Numbered from the stretch's first letter, positions 1 to 9,125 are shown. The stretch is 64,000 nucleotides of DNA from Paraburkholderia adhaesiva (GCF_021390575.1 NZ_JAJEJQ010000002.1:620001-684000), one strand, 5' to 3'. Notes: generated from the sequence alone by a model not told the origin. Numbers and translations are program-made.

Positions 1-757
1 TGCGCGACAGATCCCAGCGCAGGTCCCAGAACACGTCCGTATTCGACCACACGCGTATGTTGAGCACGGCGGTGCTGTCGTCGAAGCGCATCACCATCAC
101 CTGCGGCGCGGGCGAGGGCAGCACGCGCGGGTCGGCGTTGGCGAGCGCGCGCAACACATCGATCGCGTGGTTCACGTCATCGCGCACCGAGACCTCGACT
201 TCGAGGTCGAGGCGGCGCGTGCGGTTGCGGCTGAAGTTGCGGATCGAGTTGCTCCAGAGGGCGCTGTTCGGCACGTATTCGCAGATACCGTCGGGTTTCG
301 TGAGGCGCGTCGTGAAGAGATTGATCTCCTCGACGGTCCCCGCGACGTTGCCGCCGCCGCCGTCGATGAAATCGCCGACCTTGAACGGCCGCAGCAGCAA
401 AAGCATGATGCCGGCCGCGATGTTCTGCAGCGTGCCCTGCAGCGCGAGGCCGATGGCGAGACCGGCCGCGCCGAGCACCGCGACGATGCTCGCGGTCTGG
501 ATGCCGAGTTGCGACAGCGCGCCGATCAACGCGACGATGCGCACGCCCCAGGCGGCGGAGTCCCGCGCGATCGGGCGCAGCGTGGCGTCGATGCCGTTCT
601 GTCCGGCGAACCAGCGGCCAATGCGGCGGGCGATCCACCAGCCGATCCACAGGATCGCCAGAGCCGCAGCGAGGCGCAGCCCGAAGGCGCTGAGCGCGTC
701 CCACAGGAAGCTCCAGTTGGACGGATGAACCTGGTTGAGGAGGTGGACGTATTCCAT
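1..757 (-). CDS. MscS family mechanosensitive ion channel, C-terminus off the left edge
   Basis: Inner-membrane small-conductance channel that releases solutes on hypo-osmotic shock. About 252 residues are visible from the ATG at 757. Hydrophobic segments lie near residues 24-43 and 71-88. A Gly/Ala-rich pore helix at about 91-124 contains GLALQGTLQNIAAG, the TM3 signature of MscS, and is followed by the beta domain (RPFKVGDFIDG, then an NxxNxxIRN-like stretch around residue 170). The N-terminal part is short, as in E. coli MscS itself. The frame is open to base 2, so the C-terminal domain lies outside the window. No operon partner is visible; the GNAT gene upstream on the same strand is 128 bp away. 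Family call is firm; the exact subfamily is not. Confidence 0.88.
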   Translation of the reverse strand, partial: MEYVHLLNQVHPSNWSFLWDALSAFGLRLAAALAILWIGWWIARRIGRWFAGQNGIDATLRPIARDSAAWGVRIVALIGALSQLGIQTASIVAVLGAAGLAIGLALQGTLQNIAAGIMLLLLRPFKVGDFIDGGGGNVAGTVEEINLFTTRLTKPDGICEYVPNSALWSNSIRNFSRNRTRRLDLEVEVSVRDDVNHAIDVLRALANADPRVLPSPAPQVMVMRFDDSTAVLNIRVWSNTDVFWDLRWDLSR

Positions 758-885
758 CGGTGTGTCCTTGTCGTCGGCGCTCGCTCGCGGGCGCAAGGTG
801 GGGGAACGTGCCGGCGTGCGGCCGGCACGGGACGAGCGGACTATTCTAGCGGCGCGAGCCGCGGCTCAGGACCTCGGCGTGCGGG

Positions 886-1428
886 TCAGACGTCGGGCAT
901 CGTGGCGGAGCCAGCGCCCAGCGCGCGCTGCATGAGCGTCGTGTCGCGCCATTGGCCGTGCTTGAATCCGACTGAGTGCAGCGTGCCGACCATCTCGAAG
1001 CCGAGGCTCCCGTGCAAGGCCACCGAGCCGCCACGCGGGTCCGCGATCACGGCGATCATCTGACGCCACGGTCCGGTTTCGCAACGCTCGATCAGCGCCT
1101 TGAGCAGCGTGCGACCGAGGCCGCGCCCTCGGCACGATTGATCGATGTAGATCGAGTCTTCGATGGTGTAGCGGTACGCCGAACGCGGCCGGTAGGGCGT
1201 GGCGTAGCAGTAGCCCGCCACCTTGCCTGCAACTTCCGCGACGATCCACGGCAGGCCGTGGCCGCGCACGGTGGCGTGGCGGCGCAGGAGTTCGTCGGGG
1301 TCGGGCGGCGTTTCCTCGAACGAGGCCGATCCGTGCAGCACGTGATGCGCGTAGATGGCGGCAATCGCGGGGAAGTCGTCGGGTGTGGCGTCGCGCAGAT
1401 GCGTTTCGTCGACGGTAGAGGGAGTCAT
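886..1428 (-). CDS. GNAT N-acetyltransferase, phosphinothricin acetyltransferase-like
   Basis: Predicted cytosolic acetyl-CoA-dependent N-acetyltransferase of 180 residues, the usual size for the Pat/Bar branch of GNAT. Seen: an N-terminal DATPDDFPAIAAIY strand-helix, the middle SFEETPP segment found in Pat-like enzymes, and the pyrophosphate-binding motif QSCRGRGLGRTLL followed by LGFEMVGTL near the C-terminus. Pat-like homologues acetylate phosphinothricin, methionine sulfoximine or other amines; the true substrate cannot be read from sequence. It stands alone between the channel gene and a transporter gene on the same strand. Confidence 0.85.
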   Translation of the reverse strand: MTPSTVDETHLRDATPDDFPAIAAIYAHHVLHGSASFEETPPDPDELLRRHATVRGHGLPWIVAEVAGKVAGYCYATPYRPRSAYRYTIEDSIYIDQSCRGRGLGRTLLKALIERCETGPWRQMIAVIADPRGGSVALHGSLGFEMVGTLHSVGFKHGQWRDTTLMQRALGAGSATMPDV

Positions 1429-1550
1429 GACGTCGAAAGTCCAGTGGCAGGGGCGCCGGTGCGCTGAGTCACACCGGCGCCGTCCACTATGCCTTGCGTG
1501 ACGGCAGATTCAAAGCGCGCCAAAAATATCGCCCGATCCCGGACAAAGGC

Positions 1551-2459
1551 TCAGGCACGCGGCACTACGGCAGCCACCGGCGACGCGCGGCCGAAGCGGC
1601 GCGCGCCAGCCACGCAGCCAATCACGGCGACGGTCGCGCCGATCATCTCGGGCGGCACCGTTTCGTGCAGCACGAGCGCTGCGAGCACGAAGCCAAAGAA
1701 CGGTTGAAGCAGTTGCAGTTGCCCGACGCCCGCGATGCCGCCGAGTGCGAGTCCGCGATACCAGAACACGAAGCCGATGAGCATGCTGAAGAGCGACACG
1801 TAGGCGAGTCCCCACCACGCGGCGGCGGTCACCGTGTCGAACGACGCGGGCTGCGTCCACCACGCCAGCGGGACCATGACGGGCAGCGAGATCACGAGCG
1901 CCCAGCAAATGACCTGCCAGCCGCCGAGCCGCCGCGAAAGCCGCGCGCCTTCTGCATAGCCGAGCCCGCAGACGACGATCGCGCCGAGCATCAGCGCGTC
2001 GCCGACCGGCGAAGCATCGACGCCGTGGCGCACGGCGAACGCGACCACGGCCGCGCTGCCGAGCGCGGAGAAGATCCAGAACGCGGGCTGCGGACGCTCA
2101 CCGGCGCGCATCACGCCGAAGATCGCGGTGGCAAGCGGCAGCAATCCGATGAAGACGATGGCGTGCGCCGAGCTGACGTGGCGCAGCGCGAGCGCGGTGA
2201 GCAGCGGGAAGCCCACGACCACGCCGAGCGCTACGACGACGAGCGGCACGATTTCGCCGCGCTCGGGCCGCGCGGCGCGAAAGAGGGCGAGCATGAGCGC
2301 GGCGAGCGCGCCCGCGATGGCGGCGCGCGCTCCGGTGACGAAGAGCGGCGCGAGGCCGAGCACGGCGACGCGCGTGGCGGGCAGCGATCCGCTGAAGATC
2401 AGGACACCGGCGAGGCCGCAGAGCCAGCCGTCGGTCGTGGAGTTGAGAGGTTTGCGCAT
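1551..2459 (-). CDS. DMT superfamily transporter with two EamA domains
   Basis: Predicted ten-helix inner-membrane metabolite exporter of 302 residues. Hydrophobic helices run along the whole chain in two similar halves, as expected for the EamA duplication, with SSAHAIVFIGLLPLATAIFG in the first half. An in-frame upstream extension to 2699 is open, but the ATG at 2459 (MRKPLNS) fits the family's usual length and puts the first helix near the N-terminus. The gene is divergent from a MocR-type regulator at 2590, with an inverted repeat between them, so control by that regulator is the simplest inference. Substrate unknown, probably an amino acid or related amine. Confidence 0.86.
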   Translation of the reverse strand: MRKPLNSTTDGWLCGLAGVLIFSGSLPATRVAVLGLAPLFVTGARAAIAGALAALMLALFRAARPERGEIVPLVVVALGVVVGFPLLTALALRHVSSAHAIVFIGLLPLATAIFGVMRAGERPQPAFWIFSALGSAAVVAFAVRHGVDASPVGDALMLGAIVVCGLGYAEGARLSRRLGGWQVICWALVISLPVMVPLAWWTQPASFDTVTAAAWWGLAYVSLFSMLIGFVFWYRGLALGGIAGVGQLQLLQPFFGFVLAALVLHETVPPEMIGATVAVIGCVAGARRFGRASPVAAVVPRA

Positions 2460-2546
2460 GGTCCCTTGGGGCGGTGCAGTCGTCCGGAAGTGATGGAGCG
2501 TGCCGACGATGATGCGCGAAGCTCGCGCCGGATGTAAGCTACAGAT

Positions 2547-2572
2547 CAGTACAATTTGTTCAAACTGTATTG
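2547..2572. promoter_or_regulatory. Inverted repeat between EamA gene and MocR gene, probable operator
   Basis: CAGTACAATTTG, a TT spacer and CAAACTGTATTG form an imperfect inverted repeat (10 of 12 positions match). A further CAGTACA lies at 2582-2588, just before the regulator's ATG. Repeated ACTGTA/TACAGT-like half-sites in a divergent promoter are typical of MocR/PdxR operators; binding here is inferred. Confidence 0.5.
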
Positions 2573-2589
2573 GACACGGAGCAGTACAG

Positions 2590-3999
2590 ATGGAAGACAC
2601 TGCGACCGGCGCGGCTACGCGCGTCGGACACGTCATGGAAACGCTGCGCTTGCGCATCGCCGCCCGCTCGCTGGCGGCAGGCGCGCGCGTGCCGTCCATT
2701 CGCGCGATGAGCGAGCAACTGGGCGTGTCGAAATCGACGGTGGTCGAGGCGTACGAACGGCTTGTCGCGGAGGGTGCGCTGGTCGCGCGACGCGGTTCCG
2801 GATTCTACGTCGCGGGCCACGCGCCGCCGCTTGCGCTCGGCGCGTTCGGGCCGCGTATCGACCGCGCGATCGATCCGCTGTGGCTCACGCGCCAGTCGCT
2901 CGAAACCGATACGCGCGCGCTGCGTCCCGGCTGCGGCTGGCTACCGGCATCGTGGCTGCCGCAGGACGCCGTGCGGCGTGCGCTGCGCGCGATCGCCCGC
3001 GACCCGCAGGCGCCGCTCACGGACTATGCATCGCCGCTCGGACTGCCCGCATTGCGCCAGCAATTGTCGTGGCGACTCGCGCAGCATGGCGTCGAGGCCG
3101 GCCCCGCGCAGATCGTGTTGACGGACGGCGGCACCCAGGCACTCGACCTCGTGTGCCGTTTCCTGCTGGAGCCGGGCGATACGGTGCTCGTCGACGACCC
3201 GTGCTACTTCAACTTTCAGGCGCTCCTGCGCGCGCACCGCGTGCGTGTGGCGAGCGTGCCTTACACGCCCACCGGTCCTGATCTCGCCGCGTTCGAGCAC
3301 GCTCTGATCGAGCATCGCCCACGGCTCTACGTGACCAACTCGGCGATCCACAATCCCACCGGCGCGACGCTTGCGCCCACGGTTGCGCACCGGCTGCTCA
3401 AGCTCGCGGAAGAGCACAACCTGCTGATCGTCGAAGACGATATTTTCGCCGACTTCGAGACCGATCCCGCGCCGCGTCTCGCGGCCTTCGACGGCCTCGC
3501 GCGCGTCGTGACGATCGGCAGTTTTTCGAAGACGATGACGGCGGCGGCGCGCTGTGGCTTCATCGCCGCGCGCGCCGACTGGATCGAGGCGCTCGTCGAT
3601 CTGAAGCTCGCGGTGTCGTTCGGCAACGGGGAACTCGCTTCCGATCTCGTTTACCGGCTCCTCGTGGACGGCACCTGGCGTCGCCATCTCGACACGCTGC
3701 GCACGCGGCTCGCCGATGCGATGGGCGATTCGCTGCGGCGTCTGCGTGCGCTGGGTGTCACGCCGTGGACGCAGCCGCAGGCGGGAATGTTCGTGTGGGC
3801 GCGTTTGCCCGACGGGCTCGACGCGGCCGAGGTAGCGCGTGAAGCGCTGGAGCAGGGCGTCGTGTTCGCGCCGGGCAATGTGTTCAGCGTCGCGCACAGC
3901 GCGGGCGATTTCCTGCGCTTCAACGTCTCGCAGTGCAATCGCCCCAAGGTGTACGAAACACTGCAGCGCGCGATGGAGCGATGCGCACAGGCGGCCTGA
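2590..3999 (+). CDS. MocR-type regulator: GntR winged helix fused to a PLP aminotransferase domain
   Basis: Predicted PLP- or amino-compound-responsive transcription factor of 469 residues. A GntR winged helix occupies about residues 10-80 (VPSIRAMSEQLGVSKSTVVEAYERL), then a fold-type I aminotransferase-like domain runs from about 110 to the end. The PLP Schiff-base lysine is visible as Lys314 in IGSFSKTM, with an upstream NPTG motif and VEDDIFAD, so cofactor binding is probably retained. The ATG at 2590 is preferred to one at 2500, which would swallow the operator region. It probably controls the divergent EamA exporter. It ends 24 bp from the convergent MFS gene. Confidence 0.9.
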   Translation: MEDTATGAATRVGHVMETLRLRIAARSLAAGARVPSIRAMSEQLGVSKSTVVEAYERLVAEGALVARRGSGFYVAGHAPPLALGAFGPRIDRAIDPLWLTRQSLETDTRALRPGCGWLPASWLPQDAVRRALRAIARDPQAPLTDYASPLGLPALRQQLSWRLAQHGVEAGPAQIVLTDGGTQALDLVCRFLLEPGDTVLVDDPCYFNFQALLRAHRVRVASVPYTPTGPDLAAFEHALIEHRPRLYVTNSAIHNPTGATLAPTVAHRLLKLAEEHNLLIVEDDIFADFETDPAPRLAAFDGLARVVTIGSFSKTMTAAARCGFIAARADWIEALVDLKLAVSFGNGELASDLVYRLLVDGTWRRHLDTLRTRLADAMGDSLRRLRALGVTPWTQPQAGMFVWARLPDGLDAAEVAREALEQGVVFAPGNVFSVAHSAGDFLRFNVSQCNRPKVYETLQRAMERCAQAA

Positions 4000-4021
4000 C
4001 GACGAGGCACAGGCCGCTTTT
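3991..4021 (+). terminator. Rho-independent terminator of the MocR gene
   Basis: GCGGCCTG at 3991-3998 pairs perfectly with CAGGCCGC at 4010-4017 and is followed by TTTT. The stem overlaps the MocR stop codon and lies in the 24-bp gap before the convergent MFS gene. Confidence 0.7.
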
Positions 4022-4023
4022 CG

Positions 4024-5547
4024 TCAGTGCTTCTTGCGCAACGGAATGTCCTGGAGCAGCCAGGCGAGTGCGAAAGCGAACACAACGACGCACGCCGCCA
4101 GGAGATAGACGGTGTGCAGTGCACCCGCGAAGGCGTTGAGATAGTCGGCATGCAGCGCGGGCGGCAAATGATGGATCACGTCGGGCGTGAGTGGCTTCGG
4201 TAGTTCGACATCGGGCCCGAGCACTTTGTCGAGCCGCGACTGAAGCCCGTGCGAGAACACGGCGCCAAACGCGGCCACGCCCATCGATCCACCGATCGAG
4301 CGGAACAGCGTCGCTCCCGACGTGGCCACGCCCATATGGCGAAACTCGACGGCATTCTGCACGGCGAGGATCAACACCTGCATCACCATGCCAAGCCCGC
4401 AGCCGAGCAGGGTGAGATAGAGATACATGCGTTCGACGGGCGTATCGATGGAAAGCCGCGCGAGCAGCATCATCGCAATGGCGATGAGCGCAGTCCCCAC
4501 GATCGGAAACACGCGGTACTTGCCGATCTTGCTGATGATGCGCCCGGTGGCGATCGACATCACGAGCAGTCCGCCCATCATCGGTGACATCTGCATGCCG
4601 GCCACCGAAGGCGTCGAGCCCTTCACGACCTGCAGATAGAGCGGCACGAACGTGACCGAACCGAACAGCGAGACGCCCACGATGAAGCCGATCACGCTCG
4701 ATAGCAGGAACGTGCGATGGCGGAACAGTTCGAGCGGAATGATGGGCTCGACGGCGTGCTTTTCCTCGTGAATGAACCCTGCCACGGAAACGCAGCCGAG
4801 CGCGAGCGTGAACCACAGTTGCGGCGAGGTCCACGGCAGGATGGTGCCGCCCTGGCTCGTGAAGAGGATCAGGCAGGTGAGGGCGGCGGCGAGCCACGCT
4901 GCGCCCATATAGTCGATCACGTGCTTGATGTGTGCGGTGTGCGGCCGGAACACCGCGCCGATCACCACGAGCGCCACTGCGCCGAGCGGCAGGTTGATAT
5001 AGAAAATCCAGCGCCACGACAGATGCTCGACGAGAAAGCCGCCGAGCAGCGGCCCGATCACCGTGGCGAGGCCGAATACGCCGCCGAACAGGCCCTGGTA
5101 CTTGCCGCGCTGTGCGGGCGGGATCACATCGCCGATGGCGGCCATCGTCACGACAAGTAGTCCGCCGCCGCCGATGCCCTGCACCGCGCGCAGCACGATC
5201 AACTGCATCATGTCCTGCGCGATGCCGCACAGCGCCGAGCCGACCAGGAAGATGACGATCGCGGTCTGCAGCACGATCTTGCGGCCGAACAGGTCGCCGA
5301 ACTTCCCGTAAAGCGGAACGACGATGGTCGAAGTGAGCAGATAGGCCGTGACGACCCACGAGAGCCGGTCGAGCCCGCCCAGTTCGCCGACGATGGTCGG
5401 CAGCGCCGTCGAGACAATGGTCTGGTCGAGCGCTGCGAGCAGCATCACCAGCAGCAGCGCCGGAAAGAGAAGCCGGATCGGTGGATGGCCGGAAGCAGTT
5501 GCGGCGTCTTTCGGGTGCGGCATGGGGCGTTCCGGGGTGGTTTCCAT
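4024..5547 (-). CDS. DHA2 family MFS drug exporter (EmrB/QacA type, 14 TM helices)
   Basis: Inner-membrane proton antiporter that expels toxic compounds. The 507 residues match the length of 14-helix DHA2 exporters. Visible are the family's first-helix motif ALDQTIVSTALPTIVGELG, the motif-A region YGKFGDLFGRK, the GGGLLVVTMAAIGDV stretch and FGLATVIGPLLGGFL after helix 4 (motif C). The start could be the ATG at 5547 or one at 5523, which has a GGAA sequence ahead of it. The gene is divergent from a TetR regulator with a perfect inverted repeat 23 bp ahead of the start, an arrangement typical of TetR-repressed efflux. No membrane-fusion partner is adjacent, so it may act alone. Confidence 0.9.
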   Translation of the reverse strand: METTPERPMPHPKDAATASGHPPIRLLFPALLLVMLLAALDQTIVSTALPTIVGELGGLDRLSWVVTAYLLTSTIVVPLYGKFGDLFGRKIVLQTAIVIFLVGSALCGIAQDMMQLIVLRAVQGIGGGGLLVVTMAAIGDVIPPAQRGKYQGLFGGVFGLATVIGPLLGGFLVEHLSWRWIFYINLPLGAVALVVIGAVFRPHTAHIKHVIDYMGAAWLAAALTCLILFTSQGGTILPWTSPQLWFTLALGCVSVAGFIHEEKHAVEPIIPLELFRHRTFLLSSVIGFIVGVSLFGSVTFVPLYLQVVKGSTPSVAGMQMSPMMGGLLVMSIATGRIISKIGKYRVFPIVGTALIAIAMMLLARLSIDTPVERMYLYLTLLGCGLGMVMQVLILAVQNAVEFRHMGVATSGATLFRSIGGSMGVAAFGAVFSHGLQSRLDKVLGPDVELPKPLTPDVIHHLPPALHADYLNAFAGALHTVYLLAACVVVFAFALAWLLQDIPLRKKH

Positions 5548-5569
5548 CGACTGGGCTAACTTGAAATTA

Positions 5570-5587
5570 ATTAACGCAAAAGTTAAT
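5570..5587. promoter_or_regulatory. Probable TetR operator in the MFS/tetR divergent promoter
   Basis: ATTAAC, six bases, GTTAAT: a perfect 6-bp inverted repeat with dyad symmetry inside an AT-rich patch of the 96-bp divergent promoter. It is the only clear palindrome there and sits where it could block transcription of both genes. Confidence 0.6.
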
Positions 5588-5643
5588 ATTAGTCGAATTC
5601 CCCTATGCGGTCAAAGGCCGCGGTGTTACGAGCGAGTTACACG

Positions 5644-6357
5644 ATGAGCGAGTCCGATACGTCCGCTAGCGCAAGCGCAGCACCCGAAGCACCCGCCGCG
5701 CGCCGCCCCGGTCGGCCGACTGGCGGCGTGGGCGGTGCGGAGCAGCGTACGCGTCTGATCGATGCGGCGCTGGCACTGTTCGCTCGCCAGGGCATCCTGG
5801 ACACCTCGCTCGCTGCGATTGCCCGCGAGGCGGGCGTCACGCCCGCGATGGTGCACTACTACTTCAAGACGCGCGATCAACTGATCGACGTGTTGATCGA
5901 CGAGCGCTTCGTGCCGGTGCGCGCGGCGATGGGCGGTATCTTCGAGGCCCATCCCGACGATCCCGTGGCCGCGCTCACGTTGCTCACGCAACGCTTCGTC
6001 GAGGTCGGCGAGCGGTATCCGTGGTTCGCGCCGTTGTGGGTCCGCGAAGTGATCAGCGAAGGCGGTCTGCTGCGTCAGCGGATGCACGAGCGCTACGGTC
6101 AGTCTAATCAGGAGGCGGCGCACGCCGCGATCGCGCGCTGGCAGCGCGAAGGGCGGCTCAACGCAGCGCTCGAGCCCACATTGCTGTTCCATTCACTGCT
6201 TGGTCTTACGCTGCTGCCGCTCGCGACATCGAGCGTCTGGCGAAACGATCCGGCCCGCCGCGAGCTGGGCGCACGCGAGATCGCGCGGCATGCGGTGGCG
6301 CTGATCACGCAGGGTGTCGGTCCTGCCCGCGATGCGGGAAGCGCGCAGGATCAGTAA
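5644..6357 (+). CDS. TetR family repressor
   Basis: Predicted cytosolic DNA-binding repressor, 237 residues from the ATG at 5644. An N-terminal Ala/Pro-rich tail of about 35 residues precedes the helix-turn-helix (LIDAALALFARQGILDTSLAAIAREAGVTPAMVHYYF, about 40-80), then a ligand-binding helical domain (FVEVGERYPWFAPLWVREVISEGG). An alternative ATG at 5605 would add 13 residues of poor family fit. Divergent position and the ATTAAC/GTTAAT operator argue that it represses the DHA2 exporter and itself. Inducer unknown. Confidence 0.88.
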   Translation: MSESDTSASASAAPEAPAARRPGRPTGGVGGAEQRTRLIDAALALFARQGILDTSLAAIAREAGVTPAMVHYYFKTRDQLIDVLIDERFVPVRAAMGGIFEAHPDDPVAALTLLTQRFVEVGERYPWFAPLWVREVISEGGLLRQRMHERYGQSNQEAAHAAIARWQREGRLNAALEPTLLFHSLLGLTLLPLATSSVWRNDPARRELGAREIARHAVALITQGVGPARDAGSAQDQ

Positions 6358-6847
6358 CTGGGCGGTTTTCGGATTTCGTGTTCGTGCGCAACGACAGATA
6401 GCGACCCAGTTCGTCGCCGCCGTGCCGAGTCTATCGCTCGGGTCGCGCGCTTTCCCATTTCGTGCGCTGCGCGTCAGTACCTGCTTCTCGACCGGGTAAC
6501 CGTGCGCAACCGGAATGTGCCGCCGCTTTGACTGCCTGTTCGCAATCCGTCGCCATCGGCCATTTCATGCGGAGCACCTGTTTCAGCGCAGACGCGCCCT
6601 CCGGAAGTCGGTCCACAGCAGTTCTTTCGGCAGCACCCGCGTTATTGCCTCGTACCAACCGCTAATCGCGCGGCGCGGCTTGCAGTGAGACAAACCTCGT
6701 GACGCGCCAAAATGCCGCGCCGTTCGCTGATTTGGGCGTTCCCTTTAACCACGCGGGTCTTGCGCGTGCCATGCGCGAAATGGCAGGCATCCGTCTACGG
6801 CACGGTACCCCGCTAACTCTTGTGGGCTGACCCCGGGAGTAGCTTGT
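6358..6847. other. Intergenic region without a recognisable gene
   Basis: About 490 bp between the TetR gene and the effector-like gene. Short open frames exist on both strands, but none has a ribosome-binding site plus a recognisable product. I looked for a hrp-type box (TTCG-N16-TTCG) ahead of the downstream gene and saw none that fits. Confidence 0.5.
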
Positions 6848-6867
6848 TATTACCGATCCTGGTAATA
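6848..6867 (+). promoter_or_regulatory. Perfect hairpin abutting the Shine-Dalgarno of the effector-like gene
   Basis: TATTACC, GATCCT, GGTAATA form a perfect 7-bp stem with a 6-base loop. The GGAG ribosome-binding sequence (6868-6871) begins at the next base, and the start codon is at 6879. It could be a regulator's operator or an RNA hairpin gating translation. Confidence 0.45.
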
Positions 6868-6878
6868 GGAGTTACGAC

Positions 6879-9125
6879 ATGGGTATCCCTCCGCTTCCTT
6901 CGCATAGTTTTAGTTATCAAACTTCTCCGAATTCCAGTTCGCCGCAAGTAGCCAGCAATAGTGCTTCAGTCCGGCCGTCGCCCTCATCGGTCGAGAAACC
7001 GTCCTCAACCGTGGCGAAGCCGGCGAACCTCGACACGCTCAGCGAGACAATGCGCGCGAGTTTTCCCGATATCAACGGGATGGCACGCGATTTCGCACGA
7101 CAGCAAGTCAAGCAGGCAACCGGCCGTGACGTCGACCCGGACCATACCTATGTCCATTTCAACGGAGACACCATTCCGGGCATGCCCCATGGCACGACCA
7201 TCCCGCCCAAGGACATTTCGTTGACGCAGGCAGCGTTGCGCAACTTCGACATCGATTCGCGGGAAGGTGTCGACTGGTCGAACCAGGACAATGGCTCGCT
7301 AGACCACCTTTTCAGTGTCCCAGGCCTGCCCATTACCGCTTCGGCTCTGCGCGACCAGTTCTATCAAGGTGATCTGCAATCCCAGGTATCTAAAAACCTC
7401 AACGACTTCTGGACGGACCATGGAGCCGATTATCGGGCGGCGGCAAAGGGCAACCTGATCGGCAACGCGAGATTGGCTCTGCAGGGCGGGGAGCTTTCCG
7501 CAAACGACTTCAACACAGTGATGCGTGGTTCTGCACCGGATATCCAGCCGGACCAGCAAGTTACGATGGATCAGCTATACCGTGAAGCGGCTCCTGATCC
7601 ATGCGTGAGCGTAAAGCGTTTTGACATCAACGGTTATCCATCCAGTGACATCCTGCGATTCACCGACCAGAAGACTGGGCGCGAAGTGATGTACATGCCA
7701 GGCAGTTCGCAGCCTTTTCACGCATTCGATAACGAAGACCAGATGAAGCAATGGGTAGCGGATCAGTGCGGGGACCCGCAGAAACGGGCAGCGCTGGCCA
7801 GTCATTTCTCTCTGTACAACCTCCAGGACGGGACCTTTTATTACGGTGTGGGCAGCAGCCTCGATAAACTCGGCGATGGGACGTGGAAACCATCGGATGA
7901 GGTCATCGACCGCAGCGACGGAAAAGATGCGATCGGAGGAGACGTCTTCACCGACATGCAGAAACAGGCTCAGGAGCGCACAGTCAGCGATGCGGGGACG
8001 CTGATCAAGTCCAATGGCGAGGTGAAGGAGGACAACGCGCTGAAGTGGCTGCAGAAGATCAATCCGTACCTGGGGCCACTAGCGCTCGTAGGCGAACCAC
8101 TTGCCGCTGCAGTGCAGGGCGGAATGGATCTGGCCCAGCTAGGGCTGAGCGCCAACAAGGCAGTCAATGGCGACACTGAAAACGATCGCAAAGCCGGCGT
8201 TGCAGGCGCTGTTTCCGCTGGCATCGGCCTCGCTCCTTTGCCTGCGTCATTGGCGCAGCTTATCCGCAACCCGGCCGGATATGTGAAAAACGGTTTGTCG
8301 TCGTCAACCCTGTCCAGGATTGGCCCCCAGGATCCTGTCCCTGAAACGACAACTACACCAGGTGTTGTAACGTCCAGCAACCGGAGCGCTACTCCGGCCA
8401 GTTCGGATGTCAAGCCCCAGGCGCCGAGTGGACAATCGCCCAAAGTAGCGGCATCAGGCGAACCATCAGGACAGCAGACCACTCCCATTAAGCTGACACA
8501 AGAAAACGTCAAAAAACAGCTGCCAGGCCTCACACCAGAGGGCCACCAGAATGCCTTGCAGCAAATCGGGAACGGACAAAAGCTGCCTGCACTTCGCCAT
8601 CAGACTGACGTGAACAATGCCACGAAGTATTTCAACGAAGGCACTCGCCCCGGTCTTGCTGGTGGTTCGCCTCCGGCAGAACAAATCGGAAGGACCAATT
8701 CCGACAACAGGTTAAATCTTTCCAGCAGGGTGTCGCAGTCACCCAGTTCAAGCCAGCCTGGCTCTTATCCACAAACCGTCGGCCTCGTTAACGATTTGTT
8801 GCATAGAACCGGGTTCAAGCTATCAGATAGTTCTCTGAATAACATCCGGCGAAACATGGATAACGTCGATTCTGGACACCTTACGCACGCACAGGCGTCC
8901 TTCAGGGAGAGTGGCAGCTTCAGAAAGGATGCAATGAATAGCAACCTTTCCCGGAAAGATAGAACTGCCGCATTCACTGGATCGGTTATTAACGCAACCC
9001 TTGGTCCCACTTTTATGGCTGAAAGAGACGTATCCAATTACCTCAAGAACCCATCATCGGCGAACAGCGAGAACAAAGCGATCATACGTGGCTTCATGGT
9101 CAATGATCCCTTATACAACTCCTGA
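6879..9125 (+). CDS. Large effector/toxin-like protein (DUF6543/dermonecrotic-toxin-like N-terminal half)
   Basis: A 748-residue protein that I cannot name. The first 50 residues are Ser/Pro-rich without a hydrophobic signal peptide, resembling type III effector N-termini. Then comes QVKQATGRDVDPDHTYVHF, like the TGxxxDPDxTYL motif near the start of DUF6543 proteins. Residues near 395-455 (LGPLALVGEPLAAAVQGGMD, then NGDTENDRKAG and a hydrophobic stretch ending in LAPLPASL) resemble another part of those proteins. Residues about 465-640 are a Ser/Thr/Pro/Gln-rich linker, and a helical segment of about 110 residues closes the protein. GC content and codon choice look lower than the neighbours, and a transposase fragment follows, so acquisition by transfer is likely. 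No secretion genes are in the window; effector function is inferred. Confidence 0.6.
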   Translation: MGIPPLPSHSFSYQTSPNSSSPQVASNSASVRPSPSSVEKPSSTVAKPANLDTLSETMRASFPDINGMARDFARQQVKQATGRDVDPDHTYVHFNGDTIPGMPHGTTIPPKDISLTQAALRNFDIDSREGVDWSNQDNGSLDHLFSVPGLPITASALRDQFYQGDLQSQVSKNLNDFWTDHGADYRAAAKGNLIGNARLALQGGELSANDFNTVMRGSAPDIQPDQQVTMDQLYREAAPDPCVSVKRFDINGYPSSDILRFTDQKTGREVMYMPGSSQPFHAFDNEDQMKQWVADQCGDPQKRAALASHFSLYNLQDGTFYYGVGSSLDKLGDGTWKPSDEVIDRSDGKDAIGGDVFTDMQKQAQERTVSDAGTLIKSNGEVKEDNALKWLQKINPYLGPLALVGEPLAAAVQGGMDLAQLGLSANKAVNGDTENDRKAGVAGAVSAGIGLAPLPASLAQLIRNPAGYVKNGLSSSTLSRIGPQDPVPETTTTPGVVTSSNRSATPASSDVKPQAPSGQSPKVAASGEPSGQQTTPIKLTQENVKKQLPGLTPEGHQNALQQIGNGQKLPALRHQTDVNNATKYFNEGTRPGLAGGSPPAEQIGRTNSDNRLNLSSRVSQSPSSSQPGSYPQTVGLVNDLLHRTGFKLSDSSLNNIRRNMDNVDSGHLTHAQASFRESGSFRKDAMNSNLSRKDRTAAFTGSVINATLGPTFMAERDVSNYLKNPSSANSENKAIIRGFMVNDPLYNS

